Origin: Pycnococcus provasolii
Lineage: Eukaryota > Chlorophyta > Pseudoscourfieldiophyceae > Pseudoscourfieldiales
DNA length: 64,000 nt
NCBI GenBank assembly: GCA_049487715.1
Contig: CP150548.1
Coordinates: 186,001 to 250,000 of the forward strand
Direction: 5' to 3'
Every line of letters starts with the position of its first letter. Position 1 is the first letter of the stretch. Below are positions 1 to 9,494 of the stretch, piece after piece. The position numbers and the translations under genes are program-made. The notes beneath the pieces are model-generated. The model ran no database searches, had not been told where the DNA came from, and was given only the letters and a program-made list of their open reading frames with translations.

Positions 1-1
1 C

Positions 2-2378
2 TCTGGATACGGCTACAGCAAGTACGACTCTAAATATGGAGTTGGGCCGTACTATGGGAAGCAGTACGAGCAGGACGAGTACTACCCGTGCGACACGTTC
101 TACCCCAAGCCGAAGTGGTACTCGCCGTTTACATGGAAGTATCGCAAGTATGCCAAGTTTGACTACTACTCTGGTCCTTGCGAAGTAAAGAAGGAAGAAC
201 ACTGTCTTCCCTTCTGGGGACATCCTGATGATGCGAGTGAAGCTACTTGGTACACTGTCACTCACGCTTCTGGTGGTGGTGGGTGCCATTCAACAGAAAC
301 TCAATACTTCTATGCGAAGTCAGAAGCGCATGGCTTGACGTTCACTCTCACGAATCACTACTACTACAATGAAAAGTGGGTATGTGCGATTGACGATATC
401 AGCCGCAAGAGTGCAATTTGTACGATGGCTGGACACTTTGGAGGAAGCTATTCTACACCTGAAAAGTGCATCCTTACGTTTAAAACGCATCAAAAGGGTG
501 GAAAGTGCATTCCACACCACATGGAACTCGACTGTGGGAAGCCACCGTACGTTGAAACGAGCAAATTCAGCAAGATTGACTACCGTGACATTCCCCAAAA
601 GGACATCATTCAGCAAGATCTCGAGGGTTGCACCTGCGATTCTTCCGACAACTTCCTGAGTGGTACCGCATACACTAATTGCCAGAGTGAGCCATTCGGA
701 GGAGCGCCGATCACCCTTGACAATGTCGCGGGTGACATCAGCAGTCTTCCCGACGGCGTTCCTGCTGACGTCACCATCACCTCGTTCCCATGCATCACTA
801 CCTCGTCCCAGCAGGTGGATTTTATCTTTGAATCTGGAGAACTCCCAAATCTTGAGGAGGTTCGCTTCGCCAACTGGGTGACAGGACCGGACGGTCTATT
901 CAGTGTACGTGCACTCCTCCTCCTTACTTGCTTTCCCTTCGACCCTTCCTCCTTCTTCTTCGTGCTCTGCCTTATGTTCTTCTACAATAATATCGCGTGT
1001 CTTCGACAGAACACACACATTCCATTTGGTAGCACCTCACTAACAAACCAATCACATATTCACAACAACACAACAACCATTCGTATCATCAAACAACAAA
1101 TAACAACAACAACAATAGTTCGACGGTCGTGAGATAAGCTCTTTGACGAGTATCTACGCGCCTCGTCTTGAGGGTAACTCGACCCTGAGCGTCCAAGTAC
1201 GTATCCCTTTCAAAAGCACAATCGACTTTTCAACTGATTGCACAAAACTCACCATGTACTCACCCACTCAACGACACATATACAACACACACCTCTCTAA
1301 ACACACAGATCCAACGCAACCCAGTGCTCCCCACCGTGAACTTGTCTGCGCTGAAGGAGGCGGAAAACGTCGTCGTACGTCTTACTCTATCTTTTGTCTT
1401 ATTATTCCTTGCTTTTTGTGTGTTCTTCCACCATAACAAATGACAAATCGTATCACTCAAGTGCTGCATGTGAAATTCACTCACTCACTCTTCTTCCTTA
1501 CAAAACTTCCATACAACAAACAAATCAACAGATTTCCGGCAATCGTGAACTCGTCGACGTCAAGCTCCCTGAGTTGACGACAGTGGCGGCTTTCCTCGTG
1601 GTACGTGACAACCCGTCATCAAATGGATTCATCGTCGTCACAACAATAACAGCACCAAAACTTACAGTACCACCTTTCAATCCAAACGAAACAACAACAG
1701 ATCATCGGAACCAAACTCGAGCAACTCAGCCTGCCCCAACTCAGCACGACCAACTCCTTGGATGTACGTGACATCCCATGTCTCTTTCCCACAACAAATA
1801 GATTCGTCATTTCATCGTGACCACAACAACAACAACAACACCAAACTTACAGTATTTACCACCAATCCACCATTCAATACAAACAAAACAACAACAGATC
1901 GAGTCCAACCCGATGCTCACGAGCGTGGACTTGTGTGCGCTGAAGGAGGCGGGAAGCGTCGACGTACGTCTCACTTTCTCTTGTCTTATTATTCCTTGAA
2001 TTTGTTTGTTCTTCCATAACAAATCGTATCACTCACTGGATGTGAAATTCACTCACTCTTCCTTACAAAACTTCCATACGAACAAAACAACAGGTTCTCC
2101 GCAATCCCGCTCTCCAGACACTCTGCGCACCCAACCTTGTAGATGGAGGTTCTGTGTGCCTCGGCGACGAAAACGACCAACCATCGCTCGACGCGGACCT
2201 GAGTTCGTTAGTGACTGGATCGTTGGTGACTGGAACCCCGGGAGACCCTTGCTATGGAGGAACCAATCCTCCTACCAACCAACTGAATGCCGAAAAAGTC
2301 TGCGGAGTGGATGGCGGTCTCTTCACCACAGCTGGATGCCCGTCGATGGCATGCCCCACGCCCCCACCACCCTCCTAG
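2..2378 (+). CDS. Extracellular leucine-rich-repeat protein, 5' partial, seven visible exons
   Basis: The visible 509 residues come from exons 2-904, 1119-1196, 1309-1374, 1532-1600, 1701-1763, 1898-1963 and 2094-2378. All six introns are phase 0, start with GTACGT and end in AG. The first 110 residues are Tyr/Lys/Gly-rich (YGVGPYYG, YYNEKW), followed by a Cys-containing region (CTCDSSDNF). Each middle exon encodes one repeat of 21-26 residues of the form I-x-x-NPxLxxVxLxxL, for example NPMLTSVDLCALKEAG. This resembles receptor-L-domain/ECM33-type leucine-rich repeats found on cell surfaces. The last exon closes the repeats with a Cys-rich, Gly/Pro-rich tail ending ACPTPPPPS. The start lies outside the window, so a signal peptide cannot be checked. 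The splicing is inferred from continuous reading frame and repeat periodicity, which agree at every junction. A wall or adhesion role is inference. Confidence 0.8.
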
Positions 2379-2602
2379 ATAGGAAAAAAAAACAAAAAGA
2401 CGAAAAAGACGAAAAAGACGAAAAAGGAAAAAAAAAACAAGCCTTAAATCACGACCTACGTGAGGATGGATAATAATCCGCTGACGACGAGCGAGTAGTA
2501 GTCAGCAATTTTTGACCAGTTTTGCCGTCCTCATCCACTACTGAGTGAGCAGGAATAAGCACAATAATAGCAGAAGGAATGCTAGCAGAGAGAGAGAGAG
2601 AG

Positions 2603-2643
<41 letters not shown>

Positions 2644-3135
2644 AGAGAGTTTGGTGACAAACACTTTTGTTTTTTTTGAAATTTCTTGCAGCCAAGAAAA
2701 GAATCACCACAGTTTGTTTGTGTTTTTTTTTGTGTGTGATCACCAATCAACTACATCAAAATTTCAACTACCTGTACATTCGAATCTTACAAAACTAGTT
2801 ACAGCAGGTGTCTCTCTAGTAGTAGAACACACAGTGGCGGCGCATCTCTATCTTGCACACGATGATGCGCAAGAAGCACGAAACACCTGATTTTAATTTT
2901 ATAACATTGGCGTGTGTGTTTCGAAAGAAAGAAAGTGTTGTGTTAGAAATTTTCCATCGCATTTATGTATACAATCAAGCATAAAGGATCGTCGTGTTTG
3001 TTTGATCGAGGAATCAGAAACAAAATCTGTGAATTTGTCAAGCGCCGGCCACGGCGTAGTACGCCATCGAGAGGTGGAATGCACCCGCGGATACGTTCAC
3101 GTTTAATTTGACTCCGTAAACGGAACGACCGACGA
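2379..3135. other. Non-coding stretch with simple repeats
   Basis: AT-rich spacer after the LRR gene. It contains three copies of a 9-base unit, GACGAAAAA, near 2399-2427 and a compound dinucleotide repeat at 2587-2649. GC content rises again from about 3030, suggesting 5' leader or an unrecognised exon of the next gene. No convincing coding region is seen. Confidence 0.6.
2587..2649. repeat. Compound microsatellite (GA)n(CA)n(GA)n
   Basis: About eight GA units are followed by about nineteen CA units and then four or five GA units. This is a simple mutable tract in non-coding DNA. Confidence 0.95.
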
Positions 3136-3456
3136 ATGAAGTGGGTGTCCCTTCGTCTGCCACGGCACACGGACGTCAAGGGAAAGACTGCGTCGTCATC
3201 AACGCCTGAGGACAAAGACGGCCGCGTTCAAGAAGGCCGTGAATCAAGCGCCTCTATCGCCATGGAGGAGAGTCAAAAAGAGGATGATACGCCATCCTCA
3301 TCGACGCGCACTACCAACAACCCGCTCGCCGTGGCTGATTCTGAAGAACCGAGCCCATCCGACACGCCGAGTCCTGGCGAGAAACGCCTTACGCAGTTTC
3401 TTAAAGGCAAGGTCACGGCTAGCTCGTTTTTTAATCCAGATAAAGACGAAGTCTGA
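3136..3456 (+). CDS. Small acidic Ser/Thr-rich hypothetical protein
   Basis: A 106-residue open frame from ATG at 3136 with no recognised domain. The N-terminus is basic (MKWVSLRLPRHTD), the middle is rich in Ser, Thr, Glu, Asp and Pro (EESQKEDD, DTPSPGEK), and the end is LTQFLKGKVTASSFFNPDKDEV-like, where a short amphipathic segment precedes the acidic terminus. Composition is coding-like, GC-rich compared with the AT-rich flanks, and the frame closes just before a clear AT-rich 3' region. It is convergent with the minus-strand exon ending near 3580. It may be the last exon of a longer gene, since the upstream 100 bases are also GC-rich. Most likely disordered; function unknown. Confidence 0.45.
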   Translation: MKWVSLRLPRHTDVKGKTASSSTPEDKDGRVQEGRESSASIAMEESQKEDDTPSSSTRTTNNPLAVADSEEPSPSDTPSPGEKRLTQFLKGKVTASSFFNPDKDEV

Positions 3457-3579
3457 GATATTCTATGATGTAATACAAAAGCTTTAATATATAATGATGT
3501 AACAAAAGAGTAAAGAATTGAAATTTACTTGAGCAAGTCCTGCATTTCACTCGTGCCGCGTCCCTGTGCCTTGTTAGGC

Positions 3580-3741
3580 TTACTCTCCTTTGGACTCCAC
3601 GTCATTCGTGTCTTGCACATGCGAAGAAGAGTATGACGAATCTTCGGTGTCGTAGGCAGCGTTCCTCATGCTCGTGCTAAACAAATTCATGAAACTGAGT
3701 GAGGAAGCCCGACCAAGCTGGCCTACCCCTTTGATTTTGCG
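3580..3741 (-). CDS. Putative 3' exon on the minus strand, unknown product
   Basis: On the minus strand a good acceptor (TCGTCAG at 3742-3748) opens a frame reading KIKGVGQLGRASSLSFMNLF and ending DTNDVESKGE before a stop at 3580. A donor-like GTAAGT lies just upstream near 3791. A second frame across 3528-3640 is also open and ends TSEMQDLLK, so the frame in use is uncertain. It lies directly downstream of the RPC1 fragment on the same strand and could be a terminal exon of that transcript or a separate small gene. Nothing in it is recognisable. Confidence 0.3.
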   Translation of the reverse strand, partial: RKIKGVGQLGRASSLSFMNLFSTSMRNAAYDTEDSSYSSSHVQDTNDVESKGE

Positions 3742-3855
3742 CTGACGATGGGGTGGGGAAATCAATCATTCTTTTTAGATGGTAACTTACAAGTAAAAGT
3801 TCGTTTTTACACACACACGCACAAAAAAAAAAAAAAAGAACAATCTATCTATCAA

Positions 3856-5454
3856 TCACACAACAACAAGATGGCTCAGCAGTACGCCACCCAAAGGATC
3901 GTCTGTGCTCAAATGGTGCTTGCTTTCGTCGTCGTCATCACACAACGCATCGCCAGCGTCATCCAATAGAACCCAATCATCCTCCTTCTTCAGAACCTGA
4001 GACTTCTTTTCGTCCTCCTCCTCCTTTCCCTCGCTTGCGTCATCAATCTTGTGAAACAAAGTCACCGCACCTGTGCCCAATGGCATGGGCGTTCCCATGA
4101 TGATGCACTCGCTGACGCCGCAAATCTCGTCCGTTCGTCCACGTGCCGCGGCATCAAAAAGGTGATCTGTCGTCTTCTCGAAGCTTGCCAGCATGAGAAC
4201 GCTGTCACGCAACTTTGCAATGCCGAACCGCGTAATGCCGTTCACCTCGCCACGCACCGTCATAATCTCCGCAAGCAACGCTGGGTGGCGTGGGTCGATG
4301 CTCATGCCGTGATGCTTCATCGTGTCATCAATCTCCGTGTGGATCGCCCGTCTCGCCGCCTCAATGCCAAGAACGCGCTCCATCTCAAAAATGTGATTGC
4401 TCGACGTGTGCAGCCCGTCGACGCCATCAATCGTCATCACGCTCAGCAGGTTCGTGCCCTCAACCAGCAAGTTGTACTTCGGACCTCGATCGCCTCCGTC
4501 CTCGCGGTTGATCACCGCGCGGTGCACCGCAGGAACACCGACAACCACCACATCCTTGAGAAGGTCCCGAAGGCGCTGCACAGCCGTGAAGATGGCACCT
4601 GGCCTGTTGCCATCCTCCTCGCTGTCCTTCGATGTATCCTTCTCCTTCTCCTCCTCCTTGTCCTTGTCCTTCGACGACGAACCACCCCCCTTGGACTTGT
4701 CCTTAGGCTCCGGCGGCGCGATGATCAGCCGGTCTGCGCTCAGAACGCGAACGTGCTTCGGCTTCAGCCTCAGCTTCGACGTCAGCAAAATCGCCTTCTC
4801 CACGGTCCATGCGTCCACGTCAATCTGAAGCTTTTGTATGTTCCTTGCATTCAATTCCACCTGCACGGCGCAGATGTCCGGCTTGAGAATCACGCGAATC
4901 GACGATGCCACCTCGCCGAGCGTCGTGCGCTCGACGCGCCCCTTGACGATGCGCGCGGAAGTCTCGTTGTCCGGTCTGACGAGTTCCGCCGTCATGATGG
5001 GCGTAGCGATCTGCTTCGACGCGTTCACAATCTCCTTGATGCGGGGCACGCCAAGTGTGATGTTCATCGATGCTACGCCAGCAAAGTGGAAAGTCTTGAG
5101 GGTCATCTGTGTCCCCGGCTCACCGATGCTCTGCGCTCCAATCGCACCCACGGCCGTTCCTGGATCCACGAGCTTGCGTCGGTACTGCAAAAGCGCACGA
5201 CGCGTGAACAGCGCGAGCTGACGTGGGCTTGGTACAATGCCATCGAGTGGGATTTCCACCGCTCGAACCAGAAAGGAACGCAGGTCATTCGAGAACTTTT
5301 CCGAAGGCCGATCGCGGATCGATTCGCCAGAACTTAGCGGATCCATGATGTGACCTTCGCCCGACAACACATCAGCCGGAAATAGCGCGTCGATGAGAGA
5401 TGCGGCGAGAACGGACACGTCGCCCTGCGTGGCATCTCGGTCGTCTGCCCACAT
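3856..5454 (-). CDS. RPC1: RNA polymerase III largest subunit, C-terminal half only
   Basis: Translated from ATG at 5454 this gives 532 residues matching the last 40% of RPC1 (about 1,390 residues in animals). It contains the trigger-loop region [20 protein letters not shown] followed by [15 protein letters not shown], a combination typical of Pol III rather than Pol I or II. It also has the C-terminal block [27 protein letters not shown] and [14 protein letters not shown] Lys/Glu/Asp-rich insert (about residues 250-280) interrupts the jaw-like region, and the tail is acidic. The catalytic Asp motif, bridge helix and all N-terminal domains are missing. The upstream 190 bases have no continuation and the next gene on that strand is unrelated. 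A splice acceptor (CCTCAG) directly precedes this ATG, so the 5' exons may lie elsewhere after a rearrangement. Alternatives are a split RPC1 or a pseudogene, although the frame is intact. Confidence 0.85.
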   Translation of the reverse strand: MWADDRDATQGDVSVLAASLIDALFPADVLSGEGHIMDPLSSGESIRDRPSEKFSNDLRSFLVRAVEIPLDGIVPSPRQLALFTRRALLQYRRKLVDPGTAVGAIGAQSIGEPGTQMTLKTFHFAGVASMNITLGVPRIKEIVNASKQIATPIMTAELVRPDNETSARIVKGRVERTTLGEVASSIRVILKPDICAVQVELNARNIQKLQIDVDAWTVEKAILLTSKLRLKPKHVRVLSADRLIIAPPEPKDKSKGGGSSSKDKDKEEEKEKDTSKDSEEDGNRPGAIFTAVQRLRDLLKDVVVVGVPAVHRAVINREDGGDRGPKYNLLVEGTNLLSVMTIDGVDGLHTSSNHIFEMERVLGIEAARRAIHTEIDDTMKHHGMSIDPRHPALLAEIMTVRGEVNGITRFGIAKLRDSVLMLASFEKTTDHLFDAAARGRTDEICGVSECIIMGTPMPLGTGAVTLFHKIDDASEGKEEEDEKKSQVLKKEDDWVLLDDAGDALCDDDDESKHHLSTDDPLGGVLLSHLVVV

Positions 5455-5481
5455 GCTGAGGCCTGATAAAGTTTGAGGTAC

Positions 5482-5524
5482 CCTAAGTACATATGCATTT
5501 TCGGCATACACATATGTACCTAGG
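5482..5524. repeat. Imperfect inverted repeat at the 5' edge of the RPC1 fragment
   Basis: Two 14-base arms (5482-5495 and 5511-5524) are complementary at 13 positions, around a 15-base loop. The core arm is GTACATATG. It lies in AT-rich DNA about 30 bases upstream of the RPC1 start. Confidence 0.75.
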
Positions 5525-5643
5525 CTGCTATTGCTACGATAAATCATTTCAAGGGCTGTTACAGGAGATTTGTGGGTGGGTCACACATGTGTTGCGTGTG
5601 TGTGTGTGTGTGCATGTGTGACCACATCTTCATCTTACTTAGG

Positions 5644-7455
5644 TTAGGCAAACTCGCTGCTCACCAAATGATCGCCAACCGCGTCGCAGTGACGGCCAAG
5701 CTCCTCAGCCGTGCTGTGAAACACGTCGTCTAATATCAGCTCAGCCACAGCTTGAACCACGGTGTCCGCGCCGTCGGCAGCCACAACGCCACCCTCCATC
5801 GCGGCACGGCGACGAACGCGCGCGTCGCGGTGGGAGCGAATGCGCGAAACGAGCGTGGGCGAGACGCACGAACCTGCGGGAGGTTGAGGGATGTCGTACT
5901 GCTGCATCGACGCTGCCGGAGAAATCGAGCTTGTCAATGCCAACGACTTCCCACCCGTCGATCTCGGTATCGCGAACTTCGCCGAGCTCGACGACGAAGA
6001 TACGCTCTGCAGAACCAGCTTGCGTAGACGCTCCTCCTCGCGTGCCATGAGCGCGAGCTCCTCCTCGAATGCTTCCACGCCCTGCGCAAATCGCCGGCGA
6101 TCCGCCGCGTGTGCCGCGGTCACCGAAACGGAGCGGCCCGTGTCGCCGAACTGAGAGGCTCGTGGCATCGGCATAGCAGTCGCGCTCGGGCGTCTGCGAG
6201 ACGTGGGCGTCGCCGCCGCGGCTGTCGACGCGGGTGCAGGAGAGCCGCGCAGGCGTGCCCTTGCCGCGAGCGCAAGGGCTGCTTTTGCCGCTCGTGCTTC
6301 AGCTCCCCCAGACGGTGCCTGCCACCTCTCATTCCACGTTCGGCGCTTGCGTTCCGTCGACGGTGTTCTGGCGGAGGCTGCATCCGGTGACGCCTTGGAA
6401 GGCGGCGTTGACGGAGCCGCCTCCCGAGGCGGTGCTTCTAGCTGCGCGGCGCCAGCCGCAAAAGCAGCATCCCGCCTCGCCTCTAAATTCTCCAGCGCCG
6501 CTCGCGCTTGTTCCTCCGCCGCCTGCGCTTGCGCCACGGGTGCCGCCGCGTCGGTGAGCATCTCCGCCACCGCGTCAGCCACCGCCTCTGCCGCCCGCGA
6601 CGAACCATGCGCTCGTGTCGACATCCGTCGCACCGCACCATGCAGCGCCTCCGCCCGCCGTCTTCGCCCTTCGCTCGTCGACGTCTGCCGAGGCGCAGGT
6701 GCTGACGCGAGAGCACGTCTCCGTGCCGCGGCCGCCGCAGCAGCCCGCTCCAGGTCGTCATCGCGCGGCAAGACGGCGTGCGCGACATCGCCGCGCATCA
6801 GCGCCGCGTGCTTTCGCAGCTCCTTACTTTGATCCGCAATGCGGCTCTCGAGTCTTCGGTTGGCTGCACGCAGCCTGGCGTGCTCCTCCTCCACGCGACG
6901 CAGGGCTTCCGCGAGCGCCGCGGGGCTTCCCGCGGCAAAAGCCGCCGCATCGCCGGGCTTTGCGGTCGCCGCCACCGCAAGGTCCCGCTTCGCCATATCC
7001 ACCGCCGCCTCGAGCTGCAGTCTTCTCTGCGCGAGCCCACCTCTGCTCCACAGTCCGGTGTTTGGTCCTGCGCCGGCAATTCGCGTGAACTCCGCCTCGA
7101 GCGTGTCTATGCTCTGCTGCTTGCTTGCGAGCGCGCGCCCTCTGCTGTCGCGGGGTACGACGTTCTGCGTCTCCGCCGCCGTCGCGTATGTTGATGGCCG
7201 CAGCGCGGGTGGCGGGGCAGTCTTAGGCGGCGCGCCTTTCCTCGCCTGCTTGACACCCGCCGTTAAGGTTCGTTTGGCTGCTGAAGCTGCTGCTGATGCC
7301 GATGCCGGCCTCGGCTTTGGTGGGTAGAACGTCGGTTTGTACGCCGTTGGGTTGAGTCGTCGGTCCATCGCTTCCTTTCCCGAACTTCCTGTACCCGTCC
7401 CTGGGGCCTCAACAGGAACGTCGACGTACGCCATGGGCGTGTACGACGAAGCCAT
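5644..7455 (-). CDS. Ala/Arg-rich coiled-coil protein, unknown function
   Basis: 603 residues from ATG at 7455, which is preferred to the upstream TTG. The N-terminus carries short Pro-rich motifs (NPTAYKPTFYPPKPRP). Residues of about 100-250 hold heptad-like Ala/Glu/Leu/Arg stretches (LAEALRRVEEEHARLRAA, then QSKELRKHAALM), and there is a second predicted coiled coil around FEEELALMAREEERLRKLV. The C-terminal 70 residues are more conserved-looking (LVSRIRSHRDARVRRRAAM, then VVQAVAELILDDVFHSTAEE), ending HCDAVGDHLVSSEFA. Overall it resembles centriolar or cytoskeletal linker proteins in composition, but no family is recognised. The gene is intronless and very GC-rich. The reading frame has no competitor with sensible composition. 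Confidence 0.75.
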   Translation of the reverse strand: MASSYTPMAYVDVPVEAPGTGTGSSGKEAMDRRLNPTAYKPTFYPPKPRPASASAAASAAKRTLTAGVKQARKGAPPKTAPPPALRPSTYATAAETQNVVPRDSRGRALASKQQSIDTLEAEFTRIAGAGPNTGLWSRGGLAQRRLQLEAAVDMAKRDLAVAATAKPGDAAAFAAGSPAALAEALRRVEEEHARLRAANRRLESRIADQSKELRKHAALMRGDVAHAVLPRDDDLERAAAAAAARRRALASAPAPRQTSTSEGRRRRAEALHGAVRRMSTRAHGSSRAAEAVADAVAEMLTDAAAPVAQAQAAEEQARAALENLEARRDAAFAAGAAQLEAPPREAAPSTPPSKASPDAASARTPSTERKRRTWNERWQAPSGGAEARAAKAALALAARARLRGSPAPASTAAAATPTSRRRPSATAMPMPRASQFGDTGRSVSVTAAHAADRRRFAQGVEAFEEELALMAREEERLRKLVLQSVSSSSSSAKFAIPRSTGGKSLALTSSISPAASMQQYDIPQPPAGSCVSPTLVSRIRSHRDARVRRRAAMEGGVVAADGADTVVQAVAELILDDVFHSTAEELGRHCDAVGDHLVSSEFA

Positions 7456-7908
7456 GACCAAACTCAAACTGCTCAAGGTGCCGTCCAGGTGGAGCCTGGA
7501 GGGGGGAAGAGGACGGGTGACTGACTTCCGGTGCGCGCGAAACTCGATTAAAGGTACTCGAAGAAGACGTTTGAGTTCATCTAAGTACCTCGCACAGGTC
7601 TCGCACCTGAAATAGTGGCTGGCCTAACCTTAATTACCAACTACCATGCTGGCCAATAAGGAATGGAATGGGGCCAATGGCCATCGCATCCTTAAAACGG
7701 TTACAGTACATCGGTGAGTGACATCATGCATGCATTCTCGAGTATTTGCCTTTGCCTTGGATGTTTGAGGAAGCTCCTTGATGGCTTGCTGCCTTGAGCA
7801 ACTTAAACTTTGTGTGTTTCTTTTGATAAAGGGACTTGTTGTTCTGCACCACCTCATTATTCTACCTGGTCTGGTTTTAACGATCCCTGCTGTTGATGGG
7901 AAGCGATC
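7456..7908. other. Shared upstream region of two divergent genes
   Basis: A 450-base spacer between the minus-strand coiled-coil gene and the plus-strand hydroxylase gene. Composition shifts to AT-rich between 7620 and 7890. No motif or coding frame can be supported. Confidence 0.5.
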
Positions 7909-9312
7909 ATGTCGGCGTCCGGTAGTAGTAGTGCGCTTGTGTCCCTCCGCGTCCCACTCGTCGGCGGGTTCGAAAAAAATATACACGCACCAACGCTCGA
8001 AGTCACTCACGAAACCAACGCGAAGCCGTTCGGGGCCATACAAGTCGCGTGGGGCGAAGAAGCGCAAACAGCACGCGTGCCGTGGCCCGCGCACGTGAAC
8101 GTAGACGCGTGCACGGCGCGCATCAAAAAGGCGACCACGCTCGAGCGAGAGGAGAACTTGTGCGACTGGGTGTGCATCGTCGCTGCGCCGAGGAGGGACA
8201 GCCACGAACTGGATGTGCACGAATTGGCACGGTGTGGCGAACAGCTAAGAAGAGAAGCGCAGGAGAAAGACGCCCAGGGTGACCGCGCGGGGTCCAGGCA
8301 CGCGCTGCAAGAGGCGGCGCGCGCGTGCCGCACGTGCCTGCAAGCCTTGCACGTGCTGCATCCAACCACCGAGGCGGAATCGAGCGTCGACGACGAGGAC
8401 GCGAAAGCCGCACGCACGGCGGCGATGTGCTTGGTGCGAAGCCTCGAGCACATCGGCGGCGACGACGCGCAGGAGGAGCTGCGAGCCGTCTGCGCGCCGC
8501 TCGTCGCGAAAGGCTTACTGCCGTTCGACGACCCGCTGCAGCGGCCGGCGGTGCTCATCCGTGGCCTCGTGCCGACTCAGCCGTGGTGGCGACCCACGGA
8601 CGTTCCCATGGCGGTGCACCTTGCAAGCCTCGACTGGAAGGCGATGCGAGCGGAGGTGCTCGCCGCGCTCGATGCCGCACGAGCAGGAGCGCTGCCACCA
8701 TCGGCGCCGTCGCGACAGGCAAGCGACGACGGTTGGCGCCACACGGCAGCTACCATGGCACCCGGTGTCAACGCGCTCAGCGAGGGTTGGCGGCACATCG
8801 TCGCCGCAGGTGCGTGGACCGAGCTTCCCCTCTTTGCCGGCCACGGCGTCGTCGAAAGCAACTGCAAGCTCGTGCCTCGCACTGCGCACGGCATTGGAAC
8901 CGCGCCCGATGCGACGGAGGTGGCTTTCTGCGGGGCGGGCGAGTGTATCGTGAGCGTACTGAGGCCAGGAACGCGCCTGAGGCCGCACTGCGGCCCTTCG
9001 AACAACCGGCTGACGTGTCACCTAGCTCTGCAGGTTCCACCCGAGAGACGGCGTGACGACGGGTCGCCGGCATGCGCGATTCGCGTTGGCGACGCGCCAC
9101 CGCGAGCGTGGCGTGAGGGCGAGGTGCTCGTGTTCGACGACTCGTTCGAGCATGAAGTTTGGTACGAGCCTGACCCTTCTCTGCCGAATGGCGGTCCTGA
9201 TCGCGTCATCGCACTTTGCCACTGTTGGCATCCACAAATATCCAAAGACGCGTTTCGCTTCGAGACGGCCGAGGCGGTGCTTAAGCAGAGCCAGGATTTA
9301 ACGACCATTTGA
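7909..9312 (+). CDS. Aspartyl/asparaginyl beta-hydroxylase-like dioxygenase
   Basis: 467 residues, intronless. The C-terminal third matches the AspH/LpxO-type 2-oxoglutarate/Fe(II) dioxygenase fold (PF05118): LRPGTRLRPHCGPSNNRL supplies the first metal His and the substrate/2OG loop, and REGEVLVFDDSFEHEVWY gives the jelly-roll strand and second His. A basic DRVIAL segment follows. In this family iron is held by two histidines, and an arginine binds 2-oxoglutarate. The N-terminal 250 residues are helical with Cys/His-rich Ala repeats (about 120-200) that may be TPR-like. There is no transmembrane segment, unlike animal AspH, so a soluble enzyme is expected. The substrate is unknown. The ATG at 7909 follows an AT-rich leader and is the first in frame. 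Confidence 0.85.
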   Translation: MSASGSSSALVSLRVPLVGGFEKNIHAPTLEVTHETNAKPFGAIQVAWGEEAQTARVPWPAHVNVDACTARIKKATTLEREENLCDWVCIVAAPRRDSHELDVHELARCGEQLRREAQEKDAQGDRAGSRHALQEAARACRTCLQALHVLHPTTEAESSVDDEDAKAARTAAMCLVRSLEHIGGDDAQEELRAVCAPLVAKGLLPFDDPLQRPAVLIRGLVPTQPWWRPTDVPMAVHLASLDWKAMRAEVLAALDAARAGALPPSAPSRQASDDGWRHTAATMAPGVNALSEGWRHIVAAGAWTELPLFAGHGVVESNCKLVPRTAHGIGTAPDATEVAFCGAGECIVSVLRPGTRLRPHCGPSNNRLTCHLALQVPPERRRDDGSPACAIRVGDAPPRAWREGEVLVFDDSFEHEVWYEPDPSLPNGGPDRVIALCHCWHPQISKDAFRFETAEAVLKQSQDLTTI

Positions 9313-9494
9313 TTGTATACTCATTTATATCTATGTCAAGCTTTCTGTACAGTACACGTTCATCCAACCTAATCACCTATCACACGTACGCGTAATCCGA
9401 GTTTCCATTAGTAGAAAGTCAAAGAAGAAATGTGTTCGAACGAAGAAATGGTTACAAGGGGAAGTTAAAGAAAAGAGATCCTTGATCGGCAAAA

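Noticed and set aside
2587-2649. Z-DNA or functional origin element
   Set aside because: The CA run is an ordinary microsatellite; nothing else in the region supports a replication role.
4051-5337. 428-residue plus-strand open frame
   Set aside because: It is antisense to the RPC1 fragment, has His/Arg/Leu-rich low-quality composition, and arises from GC-rich codon bias.
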